Assembly: GCA_020630735.1 (NCBI GenBank)
Contig: JAHDIP010000016.1
Location: forward strand, 2,220 to 48,422
Length of the DNA stretch: 46,203 nucleotides
Direction: 5' to 3'
From: Saprospiraceae bacterium
Lineage (GTDB): Bacteria > Bacteroidota > Bacteroidia > Chitinophagales > Saprospiraceae
The notes below the pieces were generated by a model. It was not told where the DNA came from, did not search any database, and saw only the letters and a list, made by a program, of their open reading frames with translations. A program made the translations under genes and the position numbers. Shown piece by piece: positions 24,212-33,004 of this stretch (positions are counted from its first letter, which is position 1; each line of letters starts with the position of its first letter).

Positions 24212-24742
24212 ATGAAAAAAGAAATTGACAGACTCACAAGAGAAATTTTTAAAGACCAACACCTTTTAGCTTCAATAGGTTTTACGCCGCAAGAAGCAGA
24301 AATATTTTATTATCTCATTCAAGGTGTCTCAATCTCAGAAATATCTAAACGTTTGGAGTTACCTTATAGAGAGGTTCGCAATATTAAAAACAAGCGATTT
24401 CATTTGATTCCTGTTTTTCTACAACGTAAACTCTCCCAGTTTGCAAAATTTGATCTTTCGACCATAAATATGAAGCTGGTTCAACTCAATTCTTTTTTGA
24501 GTAGTCATATCGAATATTTTAAAACGACACAGGTTTATAATATCAAAGAATTAAACCTATCAAAACGAACACTAAATTCACTTATAGCCTCCAATATTCA
24601 TACAACAGACGATTTGGCAAAATACTCTAAACGCAGTTTGAAGGGACTTAAAAATATTGGAGACAAATCTATCCAAGAAATTATTAGTGTTTTAGAACAT
24701 TTAGATATACCATTTAAAGAAAATGAAAGCAGGTCGTCTTAA
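24212..24742 (+). CDS. HTH protein with stand-alone RNA polymerase alpha C-terminal domain
   Basis: This 176-residue protein joins two DNA-binding modules. Residues 24-62 (FTPQEAEIFYYLIQGVSISE and on) read as a LuxR/sigma-4-type helix-turn-helix. Residues 108-168 align to the alphaCTD of RNA polymerase: ELNLSKRTLNSLIASNIHTT, then GLKNIGDKSIQEI. The residues that contact the UP element in E. coli (Arg265, Asn268, Asn294, Gly296, Lys298, Ser299) correspond to Arg119, Asn122, Asn148, Gly150, Lys152 and Ser153, all conserved. No alpha N-terminal assembly domain is present. It may bind AT-rich promoter DNA and help or block polymerase. It is transcribed away from the HD-PycTM gene and overlaps the convergent DUF4173 gene by 4 bp. 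Confidence 0.85.
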   Translation: MKKEIDRLTREIFKDQHLLASIGFTPQEAEIFYYLIQGVSISEISKRLELPYREVRNIKNKRFHLIPVFLQRKLSQFAKFDLSTINMKLVQLNSFLSSHIEYFKTTQVYNIKELNLSKRTLNSLIASNIHTTDDLAKYSKRSLKGLKNIGDKSIQEIISVLEHLDIPFKENESRSS

Positions 24743-26241
24743 TTGGAATCTCTATCCTTTTCAAGGTATTTTTTATTACGATAATCAGCGTAGTTCCAGG
24801 ATAACCAGCTATAGTTTTTTTGAATATCTTCGAACTGCTGCTTCTTCCGGTCAAGCGCAGCGTCAACGCCTTTGGTAGAATAGTAAGGATAAGACTTTAA
24901 CTCATACAACTTGTTTTTATAGTCTAATAGCAAAAAGAGATTTTTATCTGAAACATTATTAATTAACCAAGGTGTTTCAATATTACTTTTGACTTCTGTC
25001 AGGATATTATATCGAGTAATAAACACATCCCAATTCACAAAGGTTGTGAAGACTAATGTAATGTATACTGCCCAAGAATTACGATGCAATAAATAATACA
25101 GGCTTCGCTTTTCTTTAACTTTGATATACATGGTTCCTAAACCCACCAATACTAAAATTAAAAAGATCATTACACCAATTCGCTTGTAAGCTAAACCATG
25201 ATGATCTATATAATGCGAGTTGCGTATAGCGACAGAAAAAGCCAATATCGCATTTTGCACAATCCAAAAATAAGCAGCTTTTTTGAGTAAGGTATTTTGT
25301 GCTAAAAAATTTAGATTCTTACGGAAGAAATATAAAAGTACGGCCATCGCTAAAAGAATAGCGATGATTAATAAATAAGTTCCTTCATGCACAAAGCTTT
25401 TTAAGTTTTGTAAATTATTATCATCAAAACCAAACCATACATATCGAATGTCAATGACATTGACAATAAACAGTAATACATTCAATGATAACATCAACAA
25501 CAAACCTGCTTGGCATTCATTTTTCAAAGCGATCATACTAAAGTTGTATTTCACCTTTGTATTGGTAGATCGTTTGCGACTTAAAAAATCGCTATGCTGT
25601 TCTTCTTTTTGTGCAAACCGATTATATGGAGATTTCCAGAATACAGCACCTAGGAAGAAAACACCAGAGAGGATAAAGAGCACTCGTTCAAAGGAAATAT
25701 CCCAAGTAAAAAAGTTGATAAATTGTCCCCAAAACCGATTAGATAATTGTGCAAAGGTTGGATTGGCTAAAAAATAAATCGCATAAAAAACAAGTAATAC
25801 TACAAAAGGAATTCCTGCTAATTTTAAAAACCGAAAAACATTTTTGGTTCGCTGCGAATTGGTATTTACTGTACTAAAGTTCGCAATAAACTTTGCTGGC
25901 ACTTCTACCAAACTTCGCCAATAGAGTAGAAAAGCATAACCGATAAATCGAAGGGTACGTTGTTGTACAAATCCTACTAATGCGAAACTTGATAATAGAT
26001 GGACAACTTTACTAATAGCGGAGTTGTGCCATACAATAATAAGCGCTGTTGCTAGCGTGCCTGTAGCACAAAGCCATACATTGCGAGAACTTCTACTTTC
26101 TGGATAAAAATAAAGCAATCCGCTTGTAAGCACTATCGCAAATAATAGACTGTTTAAACCCATTTTTTCACCCCAAAAAAGAAAATTATACAAGAGTACT
26201 CCAATGAATACAAATAGATTAGCAATGATGTGACGTTTCAT
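24739..26241 (-). CDS. DUF4173 integral membrane protein
   Basis: The 500-residue protein has about 11-12 hydrophobic helices and matches DUF4173 in layout: an N-terminal bundle, a cytoplasmic loop near residue 215-235 (FAQKEEQHSDFLSRKRSTNT), more helices, and a hydrophilic C-terminal domain of about 90 residues (DKNLFLLLDYKNKLYEL and on). Within it, FVHEGTYLLIIAILLAMAV and NAILAFSVAIRNSHYIDHHG are typical of the family. The function is unknown; such genes often neighbour winged-helix regulators. It is last in the leftward cluster starting at 28958, though 186 bp separate it from DUF1361 and it may have its own promoter. Confidence 0.82.
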   Translation of the reverse strand: MKRHIIANLFVFIGVLLYNFLFWGEKMGLNSLLFAIVLTSGLLYFYPESRSSRNVWLCATGTLATALIIVWHNSAISKVVHLLSSFALVGFVQQRTLRFIGYAFLLYWRSLVEVPAKFIANFSTVNTNSQRTKNVFRFLKLAGIPFVVLLVFYAIYFLANPTFAQLSNRFWGQFINFFTWDISFERVLFILSGVFFLGAVFWKSPYNRFAQKEEQHSDFLSRKRSTNTKVKYNFSMIALKNECQAGLLLMLSLNVLLFIVNVIDIRYVWFGFDDNNLQNLKSFVHEGTYLLIIAILLAMAVLLYFFRKNLNFLAQNTLLKKAAYFWIVQNAILAFSVAIRNSHYIDHHGLAYKRIGVMIFLILVLVGLGTMYIKVKEKRSLYYLLHRNSWAVYITLVFTTFVNWDVFITRYNILTEVKSNIETPWLINNVSDKNLFLLLDYKNKLYELKSYPYYSTKGVDAALDRKKQQFEDIQKNYSWLSWNYADYRNKKYLEKDRDSN

Positions 26242-26427
26242 AGCGTAGTGGTTTTTACTTTTGGGAGGGTACCAAAAGCAATGATTTATGAATAGACTCG
26301 TTAATCATAGTTTTACTATACTGACCCCAAAATGGTTTTCGGCTTGCCAAATGATTAAAGCTACCGAAGATCAACCGATAATAATTTATGATGATCCTTA
26401 AACCGAATACTAATCAGTACACTTAGT

Positions 26428-27171
26428 CTAATAGGATGATGCGGTTTTGGTATCACTAATAAGTGTTGCCATTGTCAAATAAGTAATCAGTAAAAAGCCA
26501 AAAAGAACAACAGCTATACCTAGTGTATTGGCGTAAGCAAAGGGGTGTAAAACGATGTAACCAATTTCTTTGAAAAGATGAATTGGATTCGTGAGTACAT
26601 CCCAAGAGTTCCAACGTAAGTAGCGACCAATATAAATACCAAAGCTACAAAGGGTAATAGCTCCAATGCTAATACTCCATGCTACTATAGATTTAACTCG
26701 TTTCTGAAAAAATAATTGTATTTCATATAAAGAAAATAGACCAAGCATCAGACCTGTCCATGCAAATGAAACAATCATCATTAGGTCATACCAATGAGGA
26801 ATTGGTGAACGAGACTTTAGGTGTAACAAGTCTGTAAGGATGTAGGGGGCGTTAGGCAAAAATAGTAACCAAACGCTAATGCAAATTCCAACTTTTAAAA
26901 AGGACTGAGTAAAGACATATATTTTTTCGATGCTCAATGAAATCCAGTAAGGAATCCAAGCAAGAAATAAGTTCCAAACCAAAAATAAAAAAGTAGGTGT
27001 ACCTCTATACATTCCATAATAACCCATATTGGCTATCTCACTTGAATGTTTATCGACATAATAAAATCGTACACCTACTAACAACAGATTAAAAATAGTA
27101 GAGAGGCATAAAAGAGAGAACAAACGAAACTGCTTTTCGTTTCTAAAAAATGATTGAACTTGATTAACCAT
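26428..27171 (-). CDS. DUF1361 membrane protein
   Basis: This 247-residue protein has about seven predicted helices and the DUF1361 hallmark LPNAPYILTDLLHL at residues 105-118, followed by WYDLMMIVSFAWTGLMLG. The family is found in Bacteroidota, Firmicutes and Cyanobacteria; no activity is known. It lies between the Coq4-like gene (81 bp) and DUF4173 (186 bp). Confidence 0.85.
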   Translation of the reverse strand: MVNQVQSFFRNEKQFRLFSLLCLSTIFNLLLVGVRFYYVDKHSSEIANMGYYGMYRGTPTFLFLVWNLFLAWIPYWISLSIEKIYVFTQSFLKVGICISVWLLFLPNAPYILTDLLHLKSRSPIPHWYDLMMIVSFAWTGLMLGLFSLYEIQLFFQKRVKSIVAWSISIGAITLCSFGIYIGRYLRWNSWDVLTNPIHLFKEIGYIVLHPFAYANTLGIAVVLFGFLLITYLTMATLISDTKTASSY

Positions 27172-27252
27172 GTTTTATCTTTATTAATAGGAATTGTTTA
27201 ACGGAATTGGGAAGTATACAGAAACCGAATATTGGTAGTATGAATCTACTCC

Positions 27253-27921
27253 CTAAAATGAAATGATCTCTTTATCATAGTATATTTTGTAAATCATGTT
27301 TCTTAAGTTCTGAGTAGGCTCGTTGAGTAAGTGTCTGAAATTCCACCCCCAAAAAGGAAGTGCTTTTTTCCCTTTTCTATACTCTTGTTTAAATACTTTA
27401 TAAAACTCAGGAAATGCAAGAAGAGCTAGCAAGGCAGTGCCAATAGCATAGAGTGAGCGCTTGCCATTTCCGATCAAATAGTACTGCATATAAGCTTCTT
27501 CTATTACAGTGGTTTTGTATTGTAGTAATACATGCATAACGTCGTGGTCTTCGTACAATGGGAGTAAATCAAAACCCTCACGCTCTAGAAAAAGACCAAG
27601 ATCTTTTCCTAAAGAGCATGACGGGTATTGCTGTAGTTTTTGAACGGAAAGCTCCCAAGGCTTTCGATTTCGTTTCATCAATTTGGCATAAATAGGTTTG
27701 GTATATTCTACCAAGTTGATGAGTAGTTTTTCTCTGAAGCAGAATAATTTTCCATAAAATGTTTCCTGTTCTATTGCTTTCCCATAGACTGTTTTCATAG
27801 TTTTTATTTTAGGTGCTTTCAATATTTTATATCTTGCTTTATACCTTGTTCTAGTCTGATATTCGCTATATGTTTTATTTAGAACCATGATTTGTGTTTT
27901 TAAAAGTACTTTGTTTTTCAA
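27253..27921 (-). CDS. Coq4-like protein
   Basis: The 222-residue protein carries the Coq4 metal motif His-Asp-x-x-His-x11-Glu as His126, Asp127, His130 and Glu142 (EDHDVMHVLLQYKTTVIEEA). Surrounding features also fit: GKDLGLFLEREGF before it and an amphipathic helix ALLALLAFPEF after. Coq4 works in ubiquinone synthesis in mitochondria and proteobacteria, but Bacteroidota normally use menaquinone, so a different lipid-related role is likely. The first 40 residues are basic and not conserved-looking; Met42 (27798, MKTVYGKAIEQ) is an alternative start. It follows the winged-helix regulator by 45 bp. Confidence 0.75.
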   Translation of the reverse strand: MKNKVLLKTQIMVLNKTYSEYQTRTRYKARYKILKAPKIKTMKTVYGKAIEQETFYGKLFCFREKLLINLVEYTKPIYAKLMKRNRKPWELSVQKLQQYPSCSLGKDLGLFLEREGFDLLPLYEDHDVMHVLLQYKTTVIEEAYMQYYLIGNGKRSLYAIGTALLALLAFPEFYKVFKQEYRKGKKALPFWGWNFRHLLNEPTQNLRNMIYKIYYDKEIISF

Positions 27922-27966
27922 AGTTGGGTGACAAAAAAAAGGATTTAAAAATTTCCCCCTGAAAAA

Positions 27967-28272
27967 TTAGCTTCCATTCCTGTTATTGATCAACTGCTCT
28001 AAAGCATCTAAATGATCGTTGAAAGCTTTGGTTCCCTCTTTAGTAGCGTTATAAGTAGTTTGTGGTTTACGACCAACAAACTCTTTTTTAACCGTAATGT
28101 ATTTTTGTTTTTCGAGAGCTGCAATATTAGAGGCTAAGTTGCCATCTGTTAGCTCCAACATCTCCTTTAAACTTTTAAAATCTATCCATTCGTTTACCAT
28201 TAGTATAGACATAATGCCTAACCGAACCCGATTATCGAAGATTTTATTTAAGTTGGTGATGATGTTCTTCAT
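27967..28272 (-). CDS. Winged-helix transcriptional regulator (HTH_34 type)
   Basis: This 101-residue single-domain regulator has the pattern NRVRLGIMSILMVNEWIDFK, LKEMLELTDGNLASNIAALE, then a wing with VGRKPQTTYNATKEGTKAF. This is the winged-helix family (PF13601-like) common in Bacteroidota and usually encoded beside small membrane proteins. It has no sensor domain. It sits second in the cluster, 32 bp after the 217-residue membrane protein, and probably regulates the cluster. Confidence 0.88.
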   Translation of the reverse strand: MKNIITNLNKIFDNRVRLGIMSILMVNEWIDFKSLKEMLELTDGNLASNIAALEKQKYITVKKEFVGRKPQTTYNATKEGTKAFNDHLDALEQLINNRNGS

Positions 28273-28304
28273 GTGCGCGTCTAAACTTGCTTTTGTGTTT
28301 ATTT

Positions 28305-28958
28305 TTACGCTTGTGTTCTTTCGTATTTGTTATACATCAAAGTTCCGTAAATTATGTGCAATATACCAAAACCTATTGCCCAAAATTCCAAGCCATAACC
28401 TAGAAAATTTATAGCAATCAATCCCAATACGATTTCGCAGATACCAAGATAACGCACATCGTCGAACGTATACTTACTAGCATTGAGCAAAGCCAAACCG
28501 TAAAAAATAAGTGTAGTAGGAGCAACCAGTCCAAACATCCCATAGCGCATTAGTGCTATACAATATAAGCCACCTGCCACTAGCGGAATAGCTAGACTTA
28601 TCAGCAAACGTTGCGTCAATGCTCCCCAAATTTTTTGCCCTTTTTGTTTTGCTTGCCTTGTCGTAAAAAAGATACCACTAGCTAAAGCACAAATTAACAC
28701 AATAGCCGCATCTAGTATTAAAAAACGCAACGGATCGATCCCCCATTTGGTAGGTGCTGCTGCTGCTTCGTAGTAATACGTTCCTTCAAAAGGCGAAATA
28801 TTAAAAAATATATAAACCGCTGCAGCTCCTAGCAAGGCAAAAATACCAGCAGAAACGCCTGAAAGGCCACTAAGTGAAATAAATCGTGACGAACGCTCCA
28901 TCATAGAACGTATATCACTTAGGGTTTTTAAATGGTCGTTTTGATTATTCATTACCAT
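28305..28958 (-). CDS. Membrane protein with N-terminal cytoplasmic helix (217 aa)
   Basis: The protein has six predicted TM helices after a soluble start containing LKTLSDIRSMMERSSRFISLSGLSG. That opening is a repeated theme in Bacteroidota membrane proteins paired with HTH_34 regulators. The second Met (28952) could also be the start. No catalytic residues are visible. It heads the leftward cluster with the regulator, Coq4-like, DUF1361 and DUF4173 genes. Confidence 0.75.
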   Translation of the reverse strand: MVMNNQNDHLKTLSDIRSMMERSSRFISLSGLSGVSAGIFALLGAAAVYIFFNISPFEGTYYYEAAAAPTKWGIDPLRFLILDAAIVLICALASGIFFTTRQAKQKGQKIWGALTQRLLISLAIPLVAGGLYCIALMRYGMFGLVAPTTLIFYGLALLNASKYTFDDVRYLGICEIVLGLIAINFLGYGLEFWAIGFGILHIIYGTLMYNKYERTQA

Positions 28959-29071
28959 AAATTATAACAATTTAAAGTACTTTGAAATTCAAAGTTATAA
29001 AACTAAAGCTAATAACGCAAGCTTTTTTGATGAAATTGTGTGTGAATAGAAAAAAATTATTTTTTGATGAT

Positions 29072-32002
29072 TTAGCGTTGTCTAAAAAAGAAGAAAAGTC
29101 CTATCAATAATACTCCTCCTATCAAGTAATAGTACCACTGAAAAGACGACGGAAAATCAATAGCTGCCATTTCTCCTGCAGGAATAAAACCTGCCCAATA
29201 ATATGGGTGTTGCATTTCAGGAATAGCTGTTTCTTCAAGATAGGAGAGTTTGGCATTTCGAAGAGCTTCATCCTTTTGCTGGCCTGCTTGGAGGTTTTCA
29301 TAGAATTGAAGCATTATTTTAGACGTAGCTTTATCAGGTACTTTCCAAAGGCTCATAATCGTACTTGATACTCCTGCATAACTAAATGCACGAGACAAAC
29401 TCATGATGCCTTCTCCTCTACTTAATTGCCCATAGCCCGTATTGCAAGCACTCAATACAACTAGCTCTGCATTTAGCGATAAATTATATAATTCGGCAGC
29501 ATTTAGTTGATTGTCTTCTAAGGTATCTGTAGCATTAGGAGTAAATAGTAAATTGGAATACATCGGATTGAGATCGTCTAATAAGGAGTGCATCGCTAAG
29601 TGTAAAATTTTATAATTTGCAGCTTCTTTTTTGAAGGTATACTCATTTGCAGCTTCACTCAAATAAGCCCTACCATTAAGTAATTGGCTAATTGACTCTA
29701 CTTCGTTTATCGCTCCTTCTAGTTGGTATTCGCCTGCTCTAACCAAGGCAAGCACTTCTTGATTTTCTGAAGCTATTTTATCATAATCTGGCGCAAAGCC
29801 TCCAAATAACTGAGTTGCTTTTTTATTGCTATTCTGCATTTGCTCTTTCAACAATGTTGCTGAGTAAGCGTAACTAATATTATATTTTTTAAGCAGATAA
29901 GGTAGATCTGCTATTGAGTTAGTTGAAGTACTATTTGTTAATAATACTTCAAAGGGAACATAGCCTAAAATAGCATCAGGAATTAGAATAAGTTTGGTTG
30001 TTTCTTTTTGTAATGTTAGAACATCTTTGAGTAAAACATCAAAAAGTAATGTGGCATTTTTTTGATATTGCGCAGCAGCTTGATCCTCATTGGTTAGTCG
30101 CCATTTAGTATCACTTAAAGCTTGTCTTAATTCTTTGATAGATGAATTGAAGTTGGTCGGCTTTTTCTTTTTCAAACAAAAGAAATCGTCTTTCGAAATC
30201 GTAAAAATATAAAGGTCTTTGTCTCCTACAAAATACTCTACAAGCGTTTCTTCTTCATCAAGTAAGTCTCGCTGAATATCGCTCGGATTCACAGAAAAAA
30301 TATCATATTTCAACCGAAAATAATCTGGATAATCTTGTTCTAACGAACTAACAAATTGCTGGTACTCTTTTTTTAGATCGAATATTTTCTGCTGATAGTT
30401 ACTTAGTTTTTCTTTTCGATTTTTTTTCGTTTTTTCTTTATGCAATCGACTCTCCCAGTGTGATAACTCGAAGCGTAATTGAAACTCTTTTTCGATCAAT
30501 TCATTTGGAAGCTGAGCATAACGCGCTGCTGCATTTTTTCGAGCTTCCAGCAGTAAAGTTGCTTTTCCTTTTTCGGCAATCTGCCAAGCCTGTTCAAGAT
30601 ATGCTTCGTCTTTAGTAGTCATGTATATATCGTGAGCTATTTCTAATCCTCGCTCAAAAATAGTATAGCTTTGATCAAAAAGATATTGCTTATCGTAATC
30701 AGAATTAAAATCTATTCGGATACTATCCATTAATGAGATAGCTAGTTGGCTAGTCAACCAAGCTAGTTCCATGTCAGCAGTATTTTTTGATTGCTGATAC
30801 CTATCAAATAATGCAACAGATTTCAAATCTAGAATTTCTAACAATTCTTTTTTTAAGTAAAGGTTTTGCAATCGCGGATTATCTGTTGTAGCAGCAATTG
30901 TGTTGTCATTTGTTACATTACTAATAGCTTCTTGGTAATATTCTAATGCTAGATCATAGTCCTTTCGTGAGGCATGTACCTTACCCAATTCTGCATTTGT
31001 AATAGCTAGGGTAGATGTCTCGTTTTTGTATGCTTTCTCCTTTAGTTGCAAGGAAAGATTAAGATACTTTTGAGCTTCAGACCACTTTTGTTGACTTCTA
31101 TAAATTTGCCCTAACTTGTGATAAGTATTCATCAAAAAAGGATCATCTTTATCGTGATAATTAAGCGATTCGTTCAGATAAAAAAGAGAACTATCTATCT
31201 GTCCTTTTACTTCATAAAGATCAGCTAGCCCATTGTATGTAGAAATAATTCTATTTTTAAGAATACTCCGTTTTTGCTCTAGTAACTTAAATGATAATTT
31301 TTGCTCCACTAAAGCATCCAAGTAATATTTCAAGGCAGTAGCATAGTCTCCTTTTGCTTGATAGCTTCGAGCAATATGTGCATAGTTGAGACCTATCGCA
31401 GCATTGTACCGATCTTCTTTTTCGATGATTCTACTGTACCGCAAACTTTGCAAATGATTTTCGATAGACTCATCGTATTGGCCTCGTTGCTTGTAAATGC
31501 TACCAATGTATTGATGTGACACTCCTAGTCTCCGTATCTGTTTTGAAGTTGGATCAGGCAAGGCGCCAAGGATGTTGATTAGTTCATAAAAAGCACCAAG
31601 CGCTTTATCATAGTTTTTTATTTTGTAAAAATAATTCCCCCAATAGACCTGATTTGTAATCCAAAAAGCTTCTTTAGTATCGCCTTCTATAGTAGCAATT
31701 GCACTATCAACTCGAAGTAAATTATGATAATAACTCGCCATCTCATAATGATAATTGGAGCATTGTACTTTAGCAATGAGTGCTTCTATTTTTTTGTCTT
31801 TCCAAGTTATTGATTGAGCAAGTATTTCTACAGAGTCAAGATAGCGCATCGTCTGATCAAAATCGGTGTAATAACTTTTGACTAATTGTGTTTCTAGTTG
31901 CTCTACTCTCGCAGAATCTTGGCTACTTTGTGCATTTAGTGCAACGTAAAAGCAGAGATAGAGTAGAGAGATCGATAGTGTTAAACTACGTTTAAACTGC
32001 AT
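29072..32002 (-). CDS. TPR-CHAT protein, caspase-like protease, membrane-anchored (976 aa)
   Basis: A signal peptide (MQFKRSLTLSISLLYLCFYVALNAQ) is followed by about ten tetratricopeptide repeats to about residue 500, a Lys/Glu-rich helical linker, and a CHAT domain (about 660-945). The predicted catalytic dyad is His805 in LHLAMHS and Cys853 in VLSACNTGYG; GEGIMSLSRAFSYAGV and SLWKVPD follow as in active CHAT domains. A C-terminal helix at about 956-973 ends in RQR, so the protease would face the periplasm. CHAT proteins are caspase-clan proteases; characterised ones cut gasdermins or type III CRISPR-associated targets, but secreted TPR-CHAT forms have no assigned substrate. It is downstream of the lipoprotein gene (47 bp) in the locus led by the 56-residue ORF. 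Confidence 0.92.
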   Translation of the reverse strand: MQFKRSLTLSISLLYLCFYVALNAQSSQDSARVEQLETQLVKSYYTDFDQTMRYLDSVEILAQSITWKDKKIEALIAKVQCSNYHYEMASYYHNLLRVDSAIATIEGDTKEAFWITNQVYWGNYFYKIKNYDKALGAFYELINILGALPDPTSKQIRRLGVSHQYIGSIYKQRGQYDESIENHLQSLRYSRIIEKEDRYNAAIGLNYAHIARSYQAKGDYATALKYYLDALVEQKLSFKLLEQKRSILKNRIISTYNGLADLYEVKGQIDSSLFYLNESLNYHDKDDPFLMNTYHKLGQIYRSQQKWSEAQKYLNLSLQLKEKAYKNETSTLAITNAELGKVHASRKDYDLALEYYQEAISNVTNDNTIAATTDNPRLQNLYLKKELLEILDLKSVALFDRYQQSKNTADMELAWLTSQLAISLMDSIRIDFNSDYDKQYLFDQSYTIFERGLEIAHDIYMTTKDEAYLEQAWQIAEKGKATLLLEARKNAAARYAQLPNELIEKEFQLRFELSHWESRLHKEKTKKNRKEKLSNYQQKIFDLKKEYQQFVSSLEQDYPDYFRLKYDIFSVNPSDIQRDLLDEEETLVEYFVGDKDLYIFTISKDDFFCLKKKKPTNFNSSIKELRQALSDTKWRLTNEDQAAAQYQKNATLLFDVLLKDVLTLQKETTKLILIPDAILGYVPFEVLLTNSTSTNSIADLPYLLKKYNISYAYSATLLKEQMQNSNKKATQLFGGFAPDYDKIASENQEVLALVRAGEYQLEGAINEVESISQLLNGRAYLSEAANEYTFKKEAANYKILHLAMHSLLDDLNPMYSNLLFTPNATDTLEDNQLNAAELYNLSLNAELVVLSACNTGYGQLSRGEGIMSLSRAFSYAGVSSTIMSLWKVPDKATSKIMLQFYENLQAGQQKDEALRNAKLSYLEETAIPEMQHPYYWAGFIPAGEMAAIDFPSSFQWYYYLIGGVLLIGLFFFFRQR

Positions 32003-32049
32003 GACTTCTAGGGTAAAAAGTTATAAGGAATTGTTCAATATTGTATACT

Positions 32050-32607
32050 CTATTCTTTGACGAATTTGACATCCATTTTATATGTTCGCAAAGATTTCCC
32101 TTTTAGTAGTTTTGTAATAAACACTTTTCCTTGTCCTATATAATCTGGGTTGGATAGCTTGAAAGAGTACATTTGTAAATCTTTTGGTGCTGTGTCTTGA
32201 TAACTTTCTGCTATTGTTTTATTATTCGCATCGACCATTCTGATAGAATAAGTAATACCTGCTTTGTCTAAAAATATAGCCGGTCGAAGCAAAGCAGGCA
32301 TTGGCATACAAGTACCAATTTCTGGACAAGGTCTTGGATCATCATCTATTATTATTCCTCTCATAAGGTCAGCAAGTTCTTTTGCTGCTTTTATGTTTTC
32401 TAAAATATCTTCAGCGATTTTTTTACATTCTTCTTCGTTTTCTTCAGTTATTTCTTTACAATCTTCTTCCTTTTCTTGTTCAGCTGCTCTGGTAACATAT
32501 GCATAACCATTAGAGCCTTCTTTTTCTTGTGTACATTGAATACTACTCATAAATAGTAAAGCTAATCCGAATCCGAAGGTTATTTTTTGAATTATGTTTT
32601 TCATCAT
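32050..32607 (-). CDS. Lipoprotein of unknown function in the CHAT locus (185 aa)
   Basis: The N-terminus is a lipoprotein signal with lipobox SSIQC and lipidated Cys25. An acidic helical stretch follows, with Cys in EEDCKEITEENEEECKK, then a Pro/Cys-rich turn DDDPRPCPEIGTCMPMP, and a beta-rich C-terminal domain (AGITYSIRMVDANNKTIAES, then MYSFKLSNPDYIGQGKVFIT). I do not recognise a named family. Its position between the small ORF and the CHAT gene suggests it works with the CHAT protein in the periplasm or at the outer membrane, as ligand, inhibitor or substrate (inference). Confidence 0.75.
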   Translation of the reverse strand: MMKNIIQKITFGFGLALLFMSSIQCTQEKEGSNGYAYVTRAAEQEKEEDCKEITEENEEECKKIAEDILENIKAAKELADLMRGIIIDDDPRPCPEIGTCMPMPALLRPAIFLDKAGITYSIRMVDANNKTIAESYQDTAPKDLQMYSFKLSNPDYIGQGKVFITKLLKGKSLRTYKMDVKFVKE

Positions 32608-32618
32608 TTTGGAGTTTG

Positions 32619-32789
32619 TTAGTTTAGAAATATTCTTTTTTCTTTTGTTCTTTTCTTTTTTAGAAAGTGAACATAAGAGCTAATTAAATTGATGTAAAGC
32701 GCTAACTTGTTAGAGAAGATCGTTAATTGATGTCGATAGACGAGAAGATTAGCTATATATTTATCTTCATTTGGTTTTGTTACTTCCAT
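32619..32789 (-). CDS. Candidate small protein leading the CHAT operon (56 aa)
   Basis: An ATG at 32789 on the minus strand opens 56 codons, ending at a TAA 11 bp before the lipoprotein ATG. The peptide begins MEVTKPNEDKYIANLLVYRH, has a moderately hydrophobic middle (LALYINLISSYVHFL) and a basic tail KKKRTKEKR. TACTTTTA at 32812-32805 is a good -7 box about 16 bp upstream of the ATG, so this would be the first gene of the transcript. The family is unknown. The middle is long enough for a marginal membrane helix. Base composition does not exclude a chance frame. Confidence 0.5.
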   Translation of the reverse strand: MEVTKPNEDKYIANLLVYRHQLTIFSNKLALYINLISSYVHFLKKKRTKEKRIFLN

Positions 32790-32804
32790 AATTTAAATGG
32801 TGAT

Positions 32805-32812
32805 TAAAAGTA
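32805..32812 (-). promoter_or_regulatory. -7 box of the CHAT operon
   Basis: Minus-strand TACTTTTA matches TAnnTTTG in seven of eight positions. The implied start near 32798 leaves a leader of about 9 nt before the 56-residue ORF. Confidence 0.35.
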
Positions 32813-33004
32813 CAATGTTTTCGGTTAAAAAAAAAGTCTATCTTTTTTAAAAAAAAAGAGTACACCATGTTCACCTTTTTCTTTTTTAGCACATTAAGAA
32901 ATAAAACTGCTATTATTAAACTTCTTCTAGTAAAGTAAAAAGACTGTTATTTACCACTTTTAGTAAAAACTTTCTAATTTTAAGGCTCATTAGATTTACT
33001 AAAA

